The notes beneath the pieces are model-generated. The model saw only the letters and a program-made list of their open reading frames with translations. It ran no database searches and had not been told where the DNA came from. From NCBI GenBank assembly GCA_028767165.1, contig JARACJ010000008.1, forward strand, positions 124,001 to 188,000: a DNA stretch of 64,000 nt, given 5' to 3'. This DNA is from Proteobacteria bacterium DTSAM18 (GTDB lineage Bacteria; Myxococcota_A; UBA796; GCA-2862545). A program made the position numbers and the translations under genes. This document shows positions 15,956 through 24,098 of this stretch, one piece after another. The number at the start of each line of letters is the position of its first letter. The first letter of the stretch is position 1.

Positions 15956-17581
15956 ATGACCGTCCGCACTCGCTTCGCACCCTCCCCGACGGGCTCCCTG
16001 CACGTCGGTGGCGCTCGCACCGCCCTGTACTGTCTTCTGATGGCCCGCAACGCGCAAGGCCAGTTCCTTTTGCGCATCGAAGACACCGACCGCAAGCGCT
16101 CCACCGAGGAGGCCGCCGAGGGCATCATCCGCGACATGAAGTGGCTCGGCCTGCACTGGGACGAGGGCCCGGGCACCGAGAACTCCGATGTGGGTCCCTT
16201 CTTCCAGTCCCAGCGGCTCGAGCTGTACCACAAGTACATGAACCAGCTCATCGAGTCCGGCCACGCCTACGAGGCCTGGGAGACCACCGAGGAGCTCGGT
16301 GCCATGCGCGACGCCGCCATGGCCGACAAGCGCAACTTCCGCTACCGGCAGGTCCACTACACCCCCGAGCAGATCAGCCGCTTCAAGGCCGAGGGCCGCA
16401 CCCCGATCCTCCGCTTCAAAGCGCCCAACCACGACATCGTGATCGCCGACGAGGTGCTCGGCAACGTGCGCGTGGCCGCCGAGGATCTGGAGGACATCGT
16501 CATCCGCAAGGCCGACGGCTTCCCCACCTACCACTTCGCCGTCGTCATCGACGACCACCACATGGGCATCACGCACATCCTGCGCGGGCAGGAGCACCTG
16601 ATGAACACCCCCAAGCACCTCGGCCTGTACGAGGCGCTCGGCTGGGAGCCCCCCCGCAACGCCCACCTGCCCCTCATCTTCAACCCCAACGGCTCGAAGA
16701 TGTCCAAGCGCGACAAGGCCAAGGCCGCCCGCGCCGCGGCCCGCGACGCCGCCAAGGACCGCGGCACGAAGACCTACGAGTGGCTGGCCGAGGCCATCTC
16801 CTGGGATCTGGACGAGCTGAACCAGTTCATGAAGAAGAAGTACGACGGCGTGAAGCTCGCCGAGGCCATCGGCGCGTACCTGGGCGTCGACCTGCCCATG
16901 ATCGAGGTCATGGACTTCCGCAAGGGCGGCTACCTGCCCGAGGCCCTGAACAACTACCTGGCCCTGCTCGGCTGGTCCCCCGGCAACGATCTCGAGTTCA
17001 TGGATCTGCAGACCATGAGCGAGAAGTTCTCCACCGACCGGGTCAACAAGACGGCGGCGAAGTTCGACACCGTCAAGCTCACCAGCATGAACGGCGAGTA
17101 CATCCGCCAGGCCACGCCCGAGCGCCTGATGGAGGCGTTCCAGGACTGGCTGCAGATCACCGGCGAGTCCCACTTCAAGGACGTGGCCCCCGAGCGCCTG
17201 GCCCTGTTCCTGGAGCTGTACCGGCCCCGCATGAGCACCCTCGCCGACCTCGACAAGCAGGCCGCCTTCTTCTTCGAGGCCCCCACCGGGTACGACCCCA
17301 AGGCCGCCAAGAAGTTCATCCTCAAGGGTGGCGGCCTCGAGCGCCTGCCCGAGCTGGCCGAGGCCGTCGGCGCCGTCTCCGACTGGACCGTCGAGGGCAT
17401 CGAGTCCTCCCTCAAGGCCTGGGCCGAGGCCCGCGAGCTCGGCATGGGCAAGATCGCCCAGCCCCTGCGCATCGCCCTCACCGGCACGTCGGTGTCCCCC
17501 GGCATCTTCGAGACCCTCGCCCTGATGGACAAGGACGAGGTCGTGCGCCGCATCGAAGCCTGCCACGCCGCACTGGCGTGA
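15956..17581 (+). CDS. gltX: Glutamyl-tRNA synthetase with an insert after KMSKR
   Basis: A 541-residue class I aminoacyl-tRNA synthetase that charges tRNA(Glu) with glutamate. The HIGH-equivalent APSPTGSLHVGGAR is at residues 8-21, EDTD near 37, and KMSKR at 248-252. Between KMSKR and IEVMDFRKGGYLPEAL (from residue 316) lies an extra charged helical segment of about 60 residues (AKAARAAARDAAKDRG onwards) that most bacterial enzymes lack, which explains the length against the usual 465-500. The anticodon-binding C-terminus ends normally. The ATG is the only start that opens with MTVRTRFAPSP. A strong hairpin follows the stop. Confidence 0.95.
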   Translation: MTVRTRFAPSPTGSLHVGGARTALYCLLMARNAQGQFLLRIEDTDRKRSTEEAAEGIIRDMKWLGLHWDEGPGTENSDVGPFFQSQRLELYHKYMNQLIESGHAYEAWETTEELGAMRDAAMADKRNFRYRQVHYTPEQISRFKAEGRTPILRFKAPNHDIVIADEVLGNVRVAAEDLEDIVIRKADGFPTYHFAVVIDDHHMGITHILRGQEHLMNTPKHLGLYEALGWEPPRNAHLPLIFNPNGSKMSKRDKAKAARAAARDAAKDRGTKTYEWLAEAISWDLDELNQFMKKKYDGVKLAEAIGAYLGVDLPMIEVMDFRKGGYLPEALNNYLALLGWSPGNDLEFMDLQTMSEKFSTDRVNKTAAKFDTVKLTSMNGEYIRQATPERLMEAFQDWLQITGESHFKDVAPERLALFLELYRPRMSTLADLDKQAAFFFEAPTGYDPKAAKKFILKGGGLERLPELAEAVGAVSDWTVEGIESSLKAWAEARELGMGKIAQPLRIALTGTSVSPGIFETLALMDKDEVVRRIEACHAALA

Positions 17582-17588
17582 GCCCGCA

Positions 17589-17616
17589 GCCCGCTGCGTA
17601 GGTCTACGCAGCGGGC
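17589..17616 (+). terminator. Hairpin after gltX
   Basis: A 13-bp perfect inverted repeat, GCCCGCTGCGTAG (17589-17601) and CTACGCAGCGGGC (17604-17616), starts 8 bases after the gltX stop. The loop is minimal and there is no T-run, so it may be a Rho-assisted terminator or 3' stabiliser. Confidence 0.5.
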
Positions 17617-17688
17617 CCTGGCTCAGTCGGCACACGGCTGTCCGACTCACAAGGGAACGGCGGTTCGTCCGCCCGACCCGGAGTCCCC

Positions 17689-18828
17689 TTGAAGGCGCTG
17701 TGGATGGCCATGCTCGCATCCACCGGACTGGCGACGGAGCCCACGACGGGCCAGGTCGCCACCGCCGCTCAAGCTGCGCTCCCAGACGTCCCCGCGGCGC
17801 CCTACAACGCCCAGCTCATGCCCTGGGGCCACCTGCGGGCCGGCCTCACCTCGGTCAACCTCGCGGTGCTGCCCCGGGTCCAGCTGAGCACCTCTCCCCT
17901 GATCGACCTGCTCGGCATCCCCCACCTCGGGCTGCAGCTGCAGCCTCTCGATCTCGACGCCATCGACGTCACGGTCACCACCGACGGCGCCTGGCTGCCC
18001 ATGGGCGACTTCCAGGGCGGCACCTGGACCGTCGGCCTGCGCCTGAGCGCACAGCTCAGCCGCCGCGTGAGCCTGCACGTCGCGCCCCAGGCCCGCTGGA
18101 TGCGGGGCAAGGGCCTGCCCACCGCGATGCCCTGGCTCATCACCGCCGCCGCGCCCTCCCTTCCCCAGCTCGGCAGGAGCCTGGCGCCGCTCGTCGGCTC
18201 GCCGCTGCTCTCGTCGGACGCCATCTACGGCCGCGCCACCGTCCGCGTGCAGCTCAACGAGAACTTCGCCCTGCTCACCCAGGGATTCGGCGTGCTCTCC
18301 GCCCGCCACAGCGCCTCGTCGGACGAAGCCGCGGACGGGGTCATCAAGCTGCTGGAAGGCCTCGACGTGTCCTCCTCCGGCGCGGGCCCCGACGTCATGG
18401 CGGCCTCCTGGTCGCTGGTGGTGGCCGTGGAGGGCCAGTGGGGCAAGGCGAGCGCGAAGGCCGGCCTCGGCTACAGCTCGGTTCCCGGAGTGTGGGCCGC
18501 CCAGGCCGTCGATGTCGCATGGCAGGGCCGGATCTTCACCCCTGCCACGCCGCAACAACCTGCACCAGCCCACCTCGCATCCCAACCGGTTACGGCACCT
18601 GCCTTCCCGAGGTGTTCATGGCAGGCGCATTCGAGACCATCTTCACCCAGCGGTGCCCCCGCTGCGGCCGCGGCAAGCTGTTCAAGGGTTTCTTCGTCAT
18701 GGAAGAGCGGTGCAGCGAGTGTGGCGCCGTGTTCATGCGGGATCCCGGGGCCTGGACCGGCGCCACGGCCATGGCCTACGTGGCAGGCTCCGTCTTCTTC
18801 TTCGTCGGACTCGCCTGGATCTGGATGA
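17689..18828 (+). CDS. Envelope protein with beta-barrel character; 3' end overlaps the next gene
   Basis: The frame encodes 379 residues. It starts at TTG 17689 (GGAG six bases upstream) with a weak signal peptide (KALWMAMLASTGLATE). Residues 40-300 contain alternating strands such as GTWTVGLRLSAQLSRRVSL and NENFALLTQGFGVL, like an outer-membrane barrel. The frame should end near WQGRIF at about residue 286, but continues through about 90 low-complexity Pro/Ala/Ser residues and overlaps the DUF983 gene by 211 bases. The tail is unlikely to be native protein sequence, so a lost stop or a small indel near 18540-18620 is suspected. Function unknown. Confidence 0.6.
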   Translation: MKALWMAMLASTGLATEPTTGQVATAAQAALPDVPAAPYNAQLMPWGHLRAGLTSVNLAVLPRVQLSTSPLIDLLGIPHLGLQLQPLDLDAIDVTVTTDGAWLPMGDFQGGTWTVGLRLSAQLSRRVSLHVAPQARWMRGKGLPTAMPWLITAAAPSLPQLGRSLAPLVGSPLLSSDAIYGRATVRVQLNENFALLTQGFGVLSARHSASSDEAADGVIKLLEGLDVSSSGAGPDVMAASWSLVVAVEGQWGKASAKAGLGYSSVPGVWAAQAVDVAWQGRIFTPATPQQPAPAHLASQPVTAPAFPRCSWQAHSRPSSPSGAPAAAAASCSRVSSSWKSGAASVAPCSCGIPGPGPAPRPWPTWQAPSSSSSDSPGSG

Positions 18829-19091
18829 CCGGCCACATCGACTCGATGGTCGCCACCCAGGCCCTCGCCCTCGGCACCGTCGTCTTCGTGTTCTTCGCGC
18901 TGCGCTTCGCCAAGGCGTTCTGGGTCGGACTCTTGTTCGGCATGGGCTACGTCTACCCGGACGACGACGAGCCCCCCGCGCCCGGCGACGATGCCCCCGC
19001 GTCCGGCGACGACGCCACCTCGGCCCGGCCCGGCGAGCACGACGCCTCCCCGCAGGACACCCCGGCCGACGACGACACGCCCCGGGGCTGA
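18618..19091 (+). CDS. DUF983 family membrane protein
   Basis: A 157-residue protein with the DUF983 zinc-ribbon-like head CPRCGRGKLFKGFF and CSECGAVF (two CxxC pairs within the first 35 residues) and two membrane spans, about residues 50-70 and 78-98. The conserved DPGAWTGATAM bridge is present. The last 45 residues are Asp/Pro/Ala-rich and probably disordered. DUF983 genes often travel with cytochrome c oxidase genes, but none is seen here. ATG at 18618 is preceded by CGAGG. It lies inside the 3' end of the previous frame. Confidence 0.85.
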   Translation: MAGAFETIFTQRCPRCGRGKLFKGFFVMEERCSECGAVFMRDPGAWTGATAMAYVAGSVFFFVGLAWIWMTGHIDSMVATQALALGTVVFVFFALRFAKAFWVGLLFGMGYVYPDDDEPPAPGDDAPASGDDATSARPGEHDASPQDTPADDDTPRG

Positions 19092-19414
19092 CCACCCCGG
19101 CCGCTCCATGAGGCCCCCGAGGGCTCCCGGTGACGTCATCGTCCCCATCGGGCGCTCGGAGGCCCTGCAGCGCCCACCCGTGCCCTCCAGCCCTGCATCA
19201 AGGCCCGTCGCGGCAGCACCGCGTGGGATGTGAGCAGGGTCACGCCCGGCCGCCCCCCACCGGCGCCGTGCCCGCGGCCGCCACATCGCAAGGCCGTCCA
19301 GGACATTTCCTCGACGCCCCGCTTGCATTGGCATGACAGCTTCTGTATATTCCGCCTCCCCTGGGGAGGGGCCTGAAAACCGTTACCGCGATGTTTCAGG
19401 TTTGGAGGTACACA
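19092..19414 (+). other. Intergenic region ahead of the LNR lipoprotein gene
   Basis: No gene is supported. The right end carries a near-consensus promoter (19323-19351), a leader of about 55 bases and the ribosome-binding site GGAGGT seven bases before the ATG at 19415. Confidence 0.6.
19323..19351 (+). promoter_or_regulatory. Sigma-70-like promoter of the LNR lipoprotein gene
   Basis: TTGCAT (19323-19328) and TATATT (19346-19351) are separated by exactly 17 bases. It stands out as AT-rich in GC-rich DNA and points into the lipoprotein gene about 64 bases downstream. Confidence 0.7.
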
Positions 19415-20953
19415 ATGAAGCATGTCGGCCTGCTTCTTACGATCGGTCTCGGTGCCTGCATCGGGCCAACGCACGAATCCACACCTGATCTGCCGCTCAC
19501 CGAGCCCGACCCCGTGGAGCACACCGCCGACACCGCCCTGCAGTGGGGAGGGTTCGAGGCCACCGGCGGCCTCGACACCGGATTCGCCTCGGAAGACACC
19601 GCCGCCTGGGCCGACACCGGCAATGGCTACTGCCTCCCGGGCGAGCTCCTCGACTGCAACGGCCACTGCTTCCCCGACTACTTCGTCGGCGACGGCGTGT
19701 GCGACGACGCCACCACCTTCCGCTCCGACTTCGACTGCGCCACCTACCAGTTCGACCTGGGCGACTGCGGCACCCCGGTGCCCGATGCCAACGAGACCTG
19801 CCTGTTCCAGGTGCACCTCACCACCGACACCTGGCCTGGCGAGATGTCCTGGGAGCTCGAGGATTCCCTCGGCAACGTCATCATCTCCACCCCCCCGAAC
19901 CACTACGCCCTCACCAACACCACCTACGGCCACCTCTTCTCGTTGCCTCCCGGCGAGTACGAGCTGGTCATGAAGGACTCCTTCGGCGATGGCTGGTCCG
20001 CGGGGGCGAACTGGCGCATCACCCACCTGCTCAGTGGCGTACAGATCGCCGAACACACCTTCCAGGGCTCGATCTTCCCCTTCGGCGCCCACCAGCGCCG
20101 GCGGGATGTCACCCTCAGCTGCGATCTGCAGCCCGAGGACGCCCCCGACACCTGCGATCTCACGCTGTCGGTCGTCGGGGCCGATCAGCCCGAGCGCATG
20201 GGATGGGATCTTCGCGACCAGTGGGGTGTCCACCTCGACACCGTCCACGCCGGCGACCTCACCGAGGTCCCCGAGCCATCCGAGGTCTCCATCACCGAAG
20301 GCCGTCACTACCTCACGGCTACCGCTTCCTCTGACGCCGGCTGGGCAGGGGGTCAGCTTCACCTGACCGATGCGCAAGGCGAGCTCGCGGCGATCATCCA
20401 CATGGAGACCCGCCTCGACATGTTCGCCTTCGACCTTGACTGCGACACCCTTGCCCAGCCGGTTCAGTTTGCCGAGATCGACTGCCTCGACGTCGAGGGC
20501 ACGGTCCAGGCCGATCCGGGCCGGCTGCACCGGGGCTGGAGCCTGTACAACGCAGACTTCGAGCGTGTCGGCGGCGCCGACCCCGGCGACCACCAGTACC
20601 CCGGTCGCCAGACCCAGCAGCTTCCGGATCTGTCCGACGGCACCTGGTACCTGGAGCAGCGGGCTACCGATGGCCAGGGCTGGGGCACCGTCGAGTGGAA
20701 GCTGCGCGACAGCCTGAGCGACGAGGTCGAGGTCAGCGTGGCCATGGATGCCGGCTTCTACCAGCTCACCCCGATCGAGATCACCTGCACCCCGCCCGGC
20801 GATGTCGAGTGTGCAGCCGGCGCCGTGCAGGACTGCAACGGTATCTGCTTCCCCACCAGCTACATCGGCGACGGCTTCTGTGACGACGGCGTGCTCTTCG
20901 CGTCCCACTTCGACTGCGCGACCCACGAGTACGACGACGGCGACTGCGACTAG
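19415..20953 (+). CDS. Lipoprotein with two Notch/LNR-like cysteine modules
   Basis: A 512-residue exported lipoprotein: MKHVGLLLTIGLGAC gives lipobox at Cys15. After a Thr/Asp/Pro-rich linker comes a Cys-rich module (about residues 68-120) with CNGHCFP, GDGVCDD and DCATYQFDLGDC. A second copy closes the protein (about 465-512: CNGICFP, GDGFCDD, DCATHEYDDGDC). Spacing and the Asp-rich GDGxCDD/DGDC pattern resemble Lin12-Notch repeats, which bind calcium in animals. Between them are two or three repeated beta-domains with DSFGDGWSAG and TDGQGWGTVEW. It is presumably surface-exposed. The start at 19415 follows GGAGGTACACA; the ATG eight codons upstream is not used. Function unknown. Confidence 0.8.
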   Translation: MKHVGLLLTIGLGACIGPTHESTPDLPLTEPDPVEHTADTALQWGGFEATGGLDTGFASEDTAAWADTGNGYCLPGELLDCNGHCFPDYFVGDGVCDDATTFRSDFDCATYQFDLGDCGTPVPDANETCLFQVHLTTDTWPGEMSWELEDSLGNVIISTPPNHYALTNTTYGHLFSLPPGEYELVMKDSFGDGWSAGANWRITHLLSGVQIAEHTFQGSIFPFGAHQRRRDVTLSCDLQPEDAPDTCDLTLSVVGADQPERMGWDLRDQWGVHLDTVHAGDLTEVPEPSEVSITEGRHYLTATASSDAGWAGGQLHLTDAQGELAAIIHMETRLDMFAFDLDCDTLAQPVQFAEIDCLDVEGTVQADPGRLHRGWSLYNADFERVGGADPGDHQYPGRQTQQLPDLSDGTWYLEQRATDGQGWGTVEWKLRDSLSDEVEVSVAMDAGFYQLTPIEITCTPPGDVECAAGAVQDCNGICFPTSYIGDGFCDDGVLFASHFDCATHEYDDGDCD

Positions 20954-21380
20954 TCGCCGGCTGGGCGGCGGGCCTGCTCGCGGATCACGGGGGTTTGCCA
21001 GAACCCTCGCTCCGCCCTCCAAGGAGCGGGCTTGCCGCCTCCCCTTCCCCCCAGGATGCGCCCCTCGGCCACCTGAGGGGCCATCACATAGGTGGATCCA
21101 CGTACGGTGCGGTCTTGTCCGCATCCCAGCTCGTGCCACCGTGCGTGAATTTCCATGCAAGCGGGACGGTGCGCCTCCCCAAGTTCGAGTGGACGTTCTC
21201 CTACGTCAGTGGCCGGACGCGAGTCCGGATCTACTACCGCGCGCATTGGTCATTGCGGAAGCGCAACCGTCCCCTTTTCTTCGAGCGGCGTCTGCCAGAG
21301 GCAGGCGCCGCTTCTTCGTGTCCGGCGCCCGTCGGCAGCTCCGACGGCGATGCGCCGCCTCTACACGGCAGGCGTGACCG
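20954..21380. other. Long intergenic region between converging genes
   Basis: A 427-base stretch without a convincing gene. Open frames on both strands lack a good ribosome-binding site and the local codon use. An intrinsic-terminator-like hairpin sits at 21284-21318, some 330 bases after the lipoprotein stop, so a long 3' UTR or a small RNA is possible. Confidence 0.4.
21284..21318 (+). terminator. Intrinsic terminator-like hairpin
   Basis: AGCGGCGTCTGCC (21284-21296) pairs with GGCAGGCGCCGCT (21300-21312), one wobble, loop of three, followed by TCTTCG. It would end rightward transcription before the leftward EamA gene. Confidence 0.6.
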
Positions 21381-22277
21381 CTACACGGCCGGCGGCAGCT
21401 CCTCCCCCGCCAGGTCGCCGTTCCGGTAGGGCAGCACCTGTACCGCCATGCTGGCCAGGATCACGAGGCATCCGAGCAGCGCCACCGGCGACAACCACTC
21501 TCCGTGCACCACCGCGGCGAGCATGGCGCTGGACACGGGCTCGATCATGAGCAGGAGGCTCACCTGCAGGGCCGGAACCTGCCGCATGCCCCTGGTCATC
21601 AGGATGTAGGCGCCGGCGACCTGGAAGATGCCCAGGTACAGGAGCACCGCCCAGTCCTGGCCGGAGAACGCAGCGGGCGGCTCCGCCATGGTCAGGCCCA
21701 CGATCCCCGACAGGACGCTGCCCAGCGCCGCCGAGGCGATGGCGGGGTCCTCGCCCGGTCCCGCCTGCCGGGCCAGACCGCGCAGCCCCATCAGCGTGCC
21801 CGCCCAGGTCAGGCCCGCCATGGCGGCCAGGACATTGCCCAGCGCCGGATCCGTGGCCACGGCGGTGGCCGTGCCCCTGTCCCACAGCAGCATCGCCATG
21901 CCGAAGGCGATGGCTCCGATGACCCACAGGTCACGCGGACGCCAGCGCTCTCCCAGGAGCCGAGGCGCGAACAGCAGCACGTACAAGGGCGCGGTGTCCT
22001 GCAGGAAGATCGCGTGAGCGGCCGTGGTGAGCTTGTTCGCCACGGCGAACAGCAGGAGCGTGGCGGCGTACAGCACGCTCACCCCGAACACCCGGACATT
22101 CCAGCCCCGGCGCGCCTCGGGAACGACCGCCAGCAGCAGCAGGGCCGCGATGACGCTTCGCCAGCCTGCCACCGCCCACCCGGACACCGACGCGAGCTTG
22201 ATGACCGTGCCGCCGGTGGAGAACAGCAGCGCTGCACCGAGCACCATCAGGCGTGACGTGCCCGGGGTCGGGCTCAC
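21381..22277 (-). CDS. EamA/DMT-family transporter
   Basis: A 298-residue inner-membrane protein with ten predicted spans in two repeated halves (EamA duplication), e.g. MVLGAALLFSTGGTVIKL and VLAAMAGLTWAGTLMGL, and the typical APLYVLLFAP and IEPVSSAMLAAVVHGEWLS segments. DMT exporters move amino acids, nucleosides or other small metabolites; the substrate is not predictable. The GTG at 22277 overlaps the TGA of the upstream sulfatase-fold gene (GTGA), so the two are probably co-translated. An internal ATG at 22247 is an alternative start. Confidence 0.88.
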   Translation of the reverse strand: MSPTPGTSRLMVLGAALLFSTGGTVIKLASVSGWAVAGWRSVIAALLLLAVVPEARRGWNVRVFGVSVLYAATLLLFAVANKLTTAAHAIFLQDTAPLYVLLFAPRLLGERWRPRDLWVIGAIAFGMAMLLWDRGTATAVATDPALGNVLAAMAGLTWAGTLMGLRGLARQAGPGEDPAIASAALGSVLSGIVGLTMAEPPAAFSGQDWAVLLYLGIFQVAGAYILMTRGMRQVPALQVSLLLMIEPVSSAMLAAVVHGEWLSPVALLGCLVILASMAVQVLPYRNGDLAGEELPPAV

Positions 22278-23872
22278 GGCGTCTCGTCCTCGACGTAGCC
22301 GAGGGCCTCGAGCCGCGCGCGTTCCTCGTCGGACAGACCCGCCGAGGTGGATCCACCGCCCTTGCGGCCCTCGAACACGGGCGTGGCCTGCTCCCAGGCC
22401 TGCAGCTCGCCACACAGTGCCGCCGTGAGGCCGGGCTCACGGTCCGACACGTCGGTGGTCTCCAGCGGATCCGTGGCGGTCCGGAACAGCATCTGCCGGC
22501 CGTCGCTGGCCCGTATGCACTTGCCCTCGTCGGACTCCACCGAGGTGTAGGTGACCAGGAAGGGCTCGGGGTCGAGGTCCGGGTGCACGGCACCCACCCG
22601 CTCCAGGGCCTTGGGGGTGGCGTGGATCAGCTCGGCGTAGGCCTTGTCGGCGCGTTCCTCCCCGAACCAGCTGCTGCCTTCGGCCTGTGCGGGGGCCGTG
22701 AGGTCGAGCAGCTCGGCCAGCGTGACCATCATGTGGGAGGTGTTGACCCAGTCGTTGGTGCGGCGGGGAGGCAGCTTGCTTCCGTGGCGGACCACCAGGG
22801 GCACACGCACCAGCGGGTTCCGCAGGCTGTACTTGTGGCCGATCTTGTGGTCCTCGCCGAGGTGCTCGCCGTGGTCGGCGGTGATGATGACGATGGTGTC
22901 GTCCATCAGGCCCTCGCGCTCCAGCATCTGCATCATCTGGTGGGTGGCGAGATCCAGATCCCACAGGCTGGCGTCGTAGGTCTGCGCGATGGTCTCCACC
23001 TGCGCCGGCGTGTACTCGTGCTTTCCGACCGTGTAGGCGAGCAGGTACGGGTAGGACTGGTCGAGGGACAGCTGCGCGTCGATCTGCTCGGCGCTGAACA
23101 TCGACTGGCGGGCCTGCAGGCTGGGCACCCGGGGCGCGTGGGCCTCCATGAAGTTGACCACGGCGAAGAAGGGCCGCTCCGGCTGCTGACGCCCCTTCAG
23201 GAAGGTGCGCAGGGCGCGGGTGGCGACGGGGCCGGCGTCCTTCACGTTGTCCTGGTGGCGTCCGGCCTTGTACTCCTTCTCGACCCACTTCGGACCGAGC
23301 ACGTTGGAGGCATCGTTCGGGAGGATCTTGGACTTCGTGGCCTTGCGAGCCGGCTTCTTCCAGCGATCGCTCCAGGGGTACTCCACCTGGTCGAAGCCCT
23401 GCAGCATGTTCGTGTGGGACCCGAGGTACGGGTTCGCGGAGAACAGGTAGGTGTCGTAGCCGGCCTCGCCGAGCCACTCGGCCAGCGTGGTGAACTCGTC
23501 GTCGAGCCACTTGTTCCTGGCGTTGGCGCCGTGCCTGCGCACGGGCAGGCCGGTGAACATGCTGGCGTGGGACGGCAGGGTCCACATGCCGTCGGACACG
23601 GCCCGCTCGAACACCACCGCGTCCTCGGCGAAGGCCTGCAGGTGGGGCGTGGTGGGTCGCTCGTAGCCGTAGGCGGACAGGTGATCGGCGCGGACGGTGT
23701 CCCACACCACCACGAGGACGTTGGGCACGTCCGCCGTGGCGGCCTTTCTCGCCTGGGCCGCAGGAGCCTGGGGGGCCGTGGGCTGCAGCGGCGGCTGCTC
23801 CGGCTCCTTGTTCGAGGAGCACCCCACCAGGAGGGACAGGCCCACGCAGGTCATCGTCCACCACTTGCTCAC
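22274..23872 (-). CDS. Sulfatase-fold lipoprotein hydrolase/transferase (Thr nucleophile)
   Basis: A 532-residue alkaline-phosphatase-superfamily protein. It starts at GTG 23872 with GGAGG upstream; SLLVGC gives a lipobox at Cys18. Metal-ligand motifs are WDTVRADHL (D58, D63) and ADHGEHLGE near 335. The nucleophile position in MWTLPSHASMFTG is Thr98, not the Cys or Ser that is converted to formylglycine in true sulfatases. Thr is used by phosphoethanolamine and phosphoglycerol transferases, so phosphoryl transfer or hydrolysis is at least as likely as sulfate release. It diverges from a paralog at 24099 (both end in LxALGYxxD) and overlaps the EamA transporter gene. Confidence 0.82.
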   Translation of the reverse strand: MSKWWTMTCVGLSLLVGCSSNKEPEQPPLQPTAPQAPAAQARKAATADVPNVLVVVWDTVRADHLSAYGYERPTTPHLQAFAEDAVVFERAVSDGMWTLPSHASMFTGLPVRRHGANARNKWLDDEFTTLAEWLGEAGYDTYLFSANPYLGSHTNMLQGFDQVEYPWSDRWKKPARKATKSKILPNDASNVLGPKWVEKEYKAGRHQDNVKDAGPVATRALRTFLKGRQQPERPFFAVVNFMEAHAPRVPSLQARQSMFSAEQIDAQLSLDQSYPYLLAYTVGKHEYTPAQVETIAQTYDASLWDLDLATHQMMQMLEREGLMDDTIVIITADHGEHLGEDHKIGHKYSLRNPLVRVPLVVRHGSKLPPRRTNDWVNTSHMMVTLAELLDLTAPAQAEGSSWFGEERADKAYAELIHATPKALERVGAVHPDLDPEPFLVTYTSVESDEGKCIRASDGRQMLFRTATDPLETTDVSDREPGLTAALCGELQAWEQATPVFEGRKGGGSTSAGLSDEERARLEALGYVEDETP

Positions 23873-24098
23873 ACACACCTCCAACGCGCATGGTATGCCA
23901 CGAACGCGCCTGGGACACCACAGTGCAGACCGTCGGGGACCGCTGGGACCTGCCACCCCGTCCCGAGGCATCCGAAACGGCCGAGCGGGCACACATTCCC
24001 ACATCAGGGGATGCAAAACGTGACGGCCAACCATAGGATGCCCGGCGCAGGATGAGCTTGAACCGGCCCTGCCTTCACCAGGGGCCCGGAGGATGTGG

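Noticed and set aside
20995-21429. 144-codon plus-strand frame in the long intergenic region
   Set aside because: TTG start, no ribosome-binding site, runs into the terminator and over the EamA gene end; codon use unlike neighbours.
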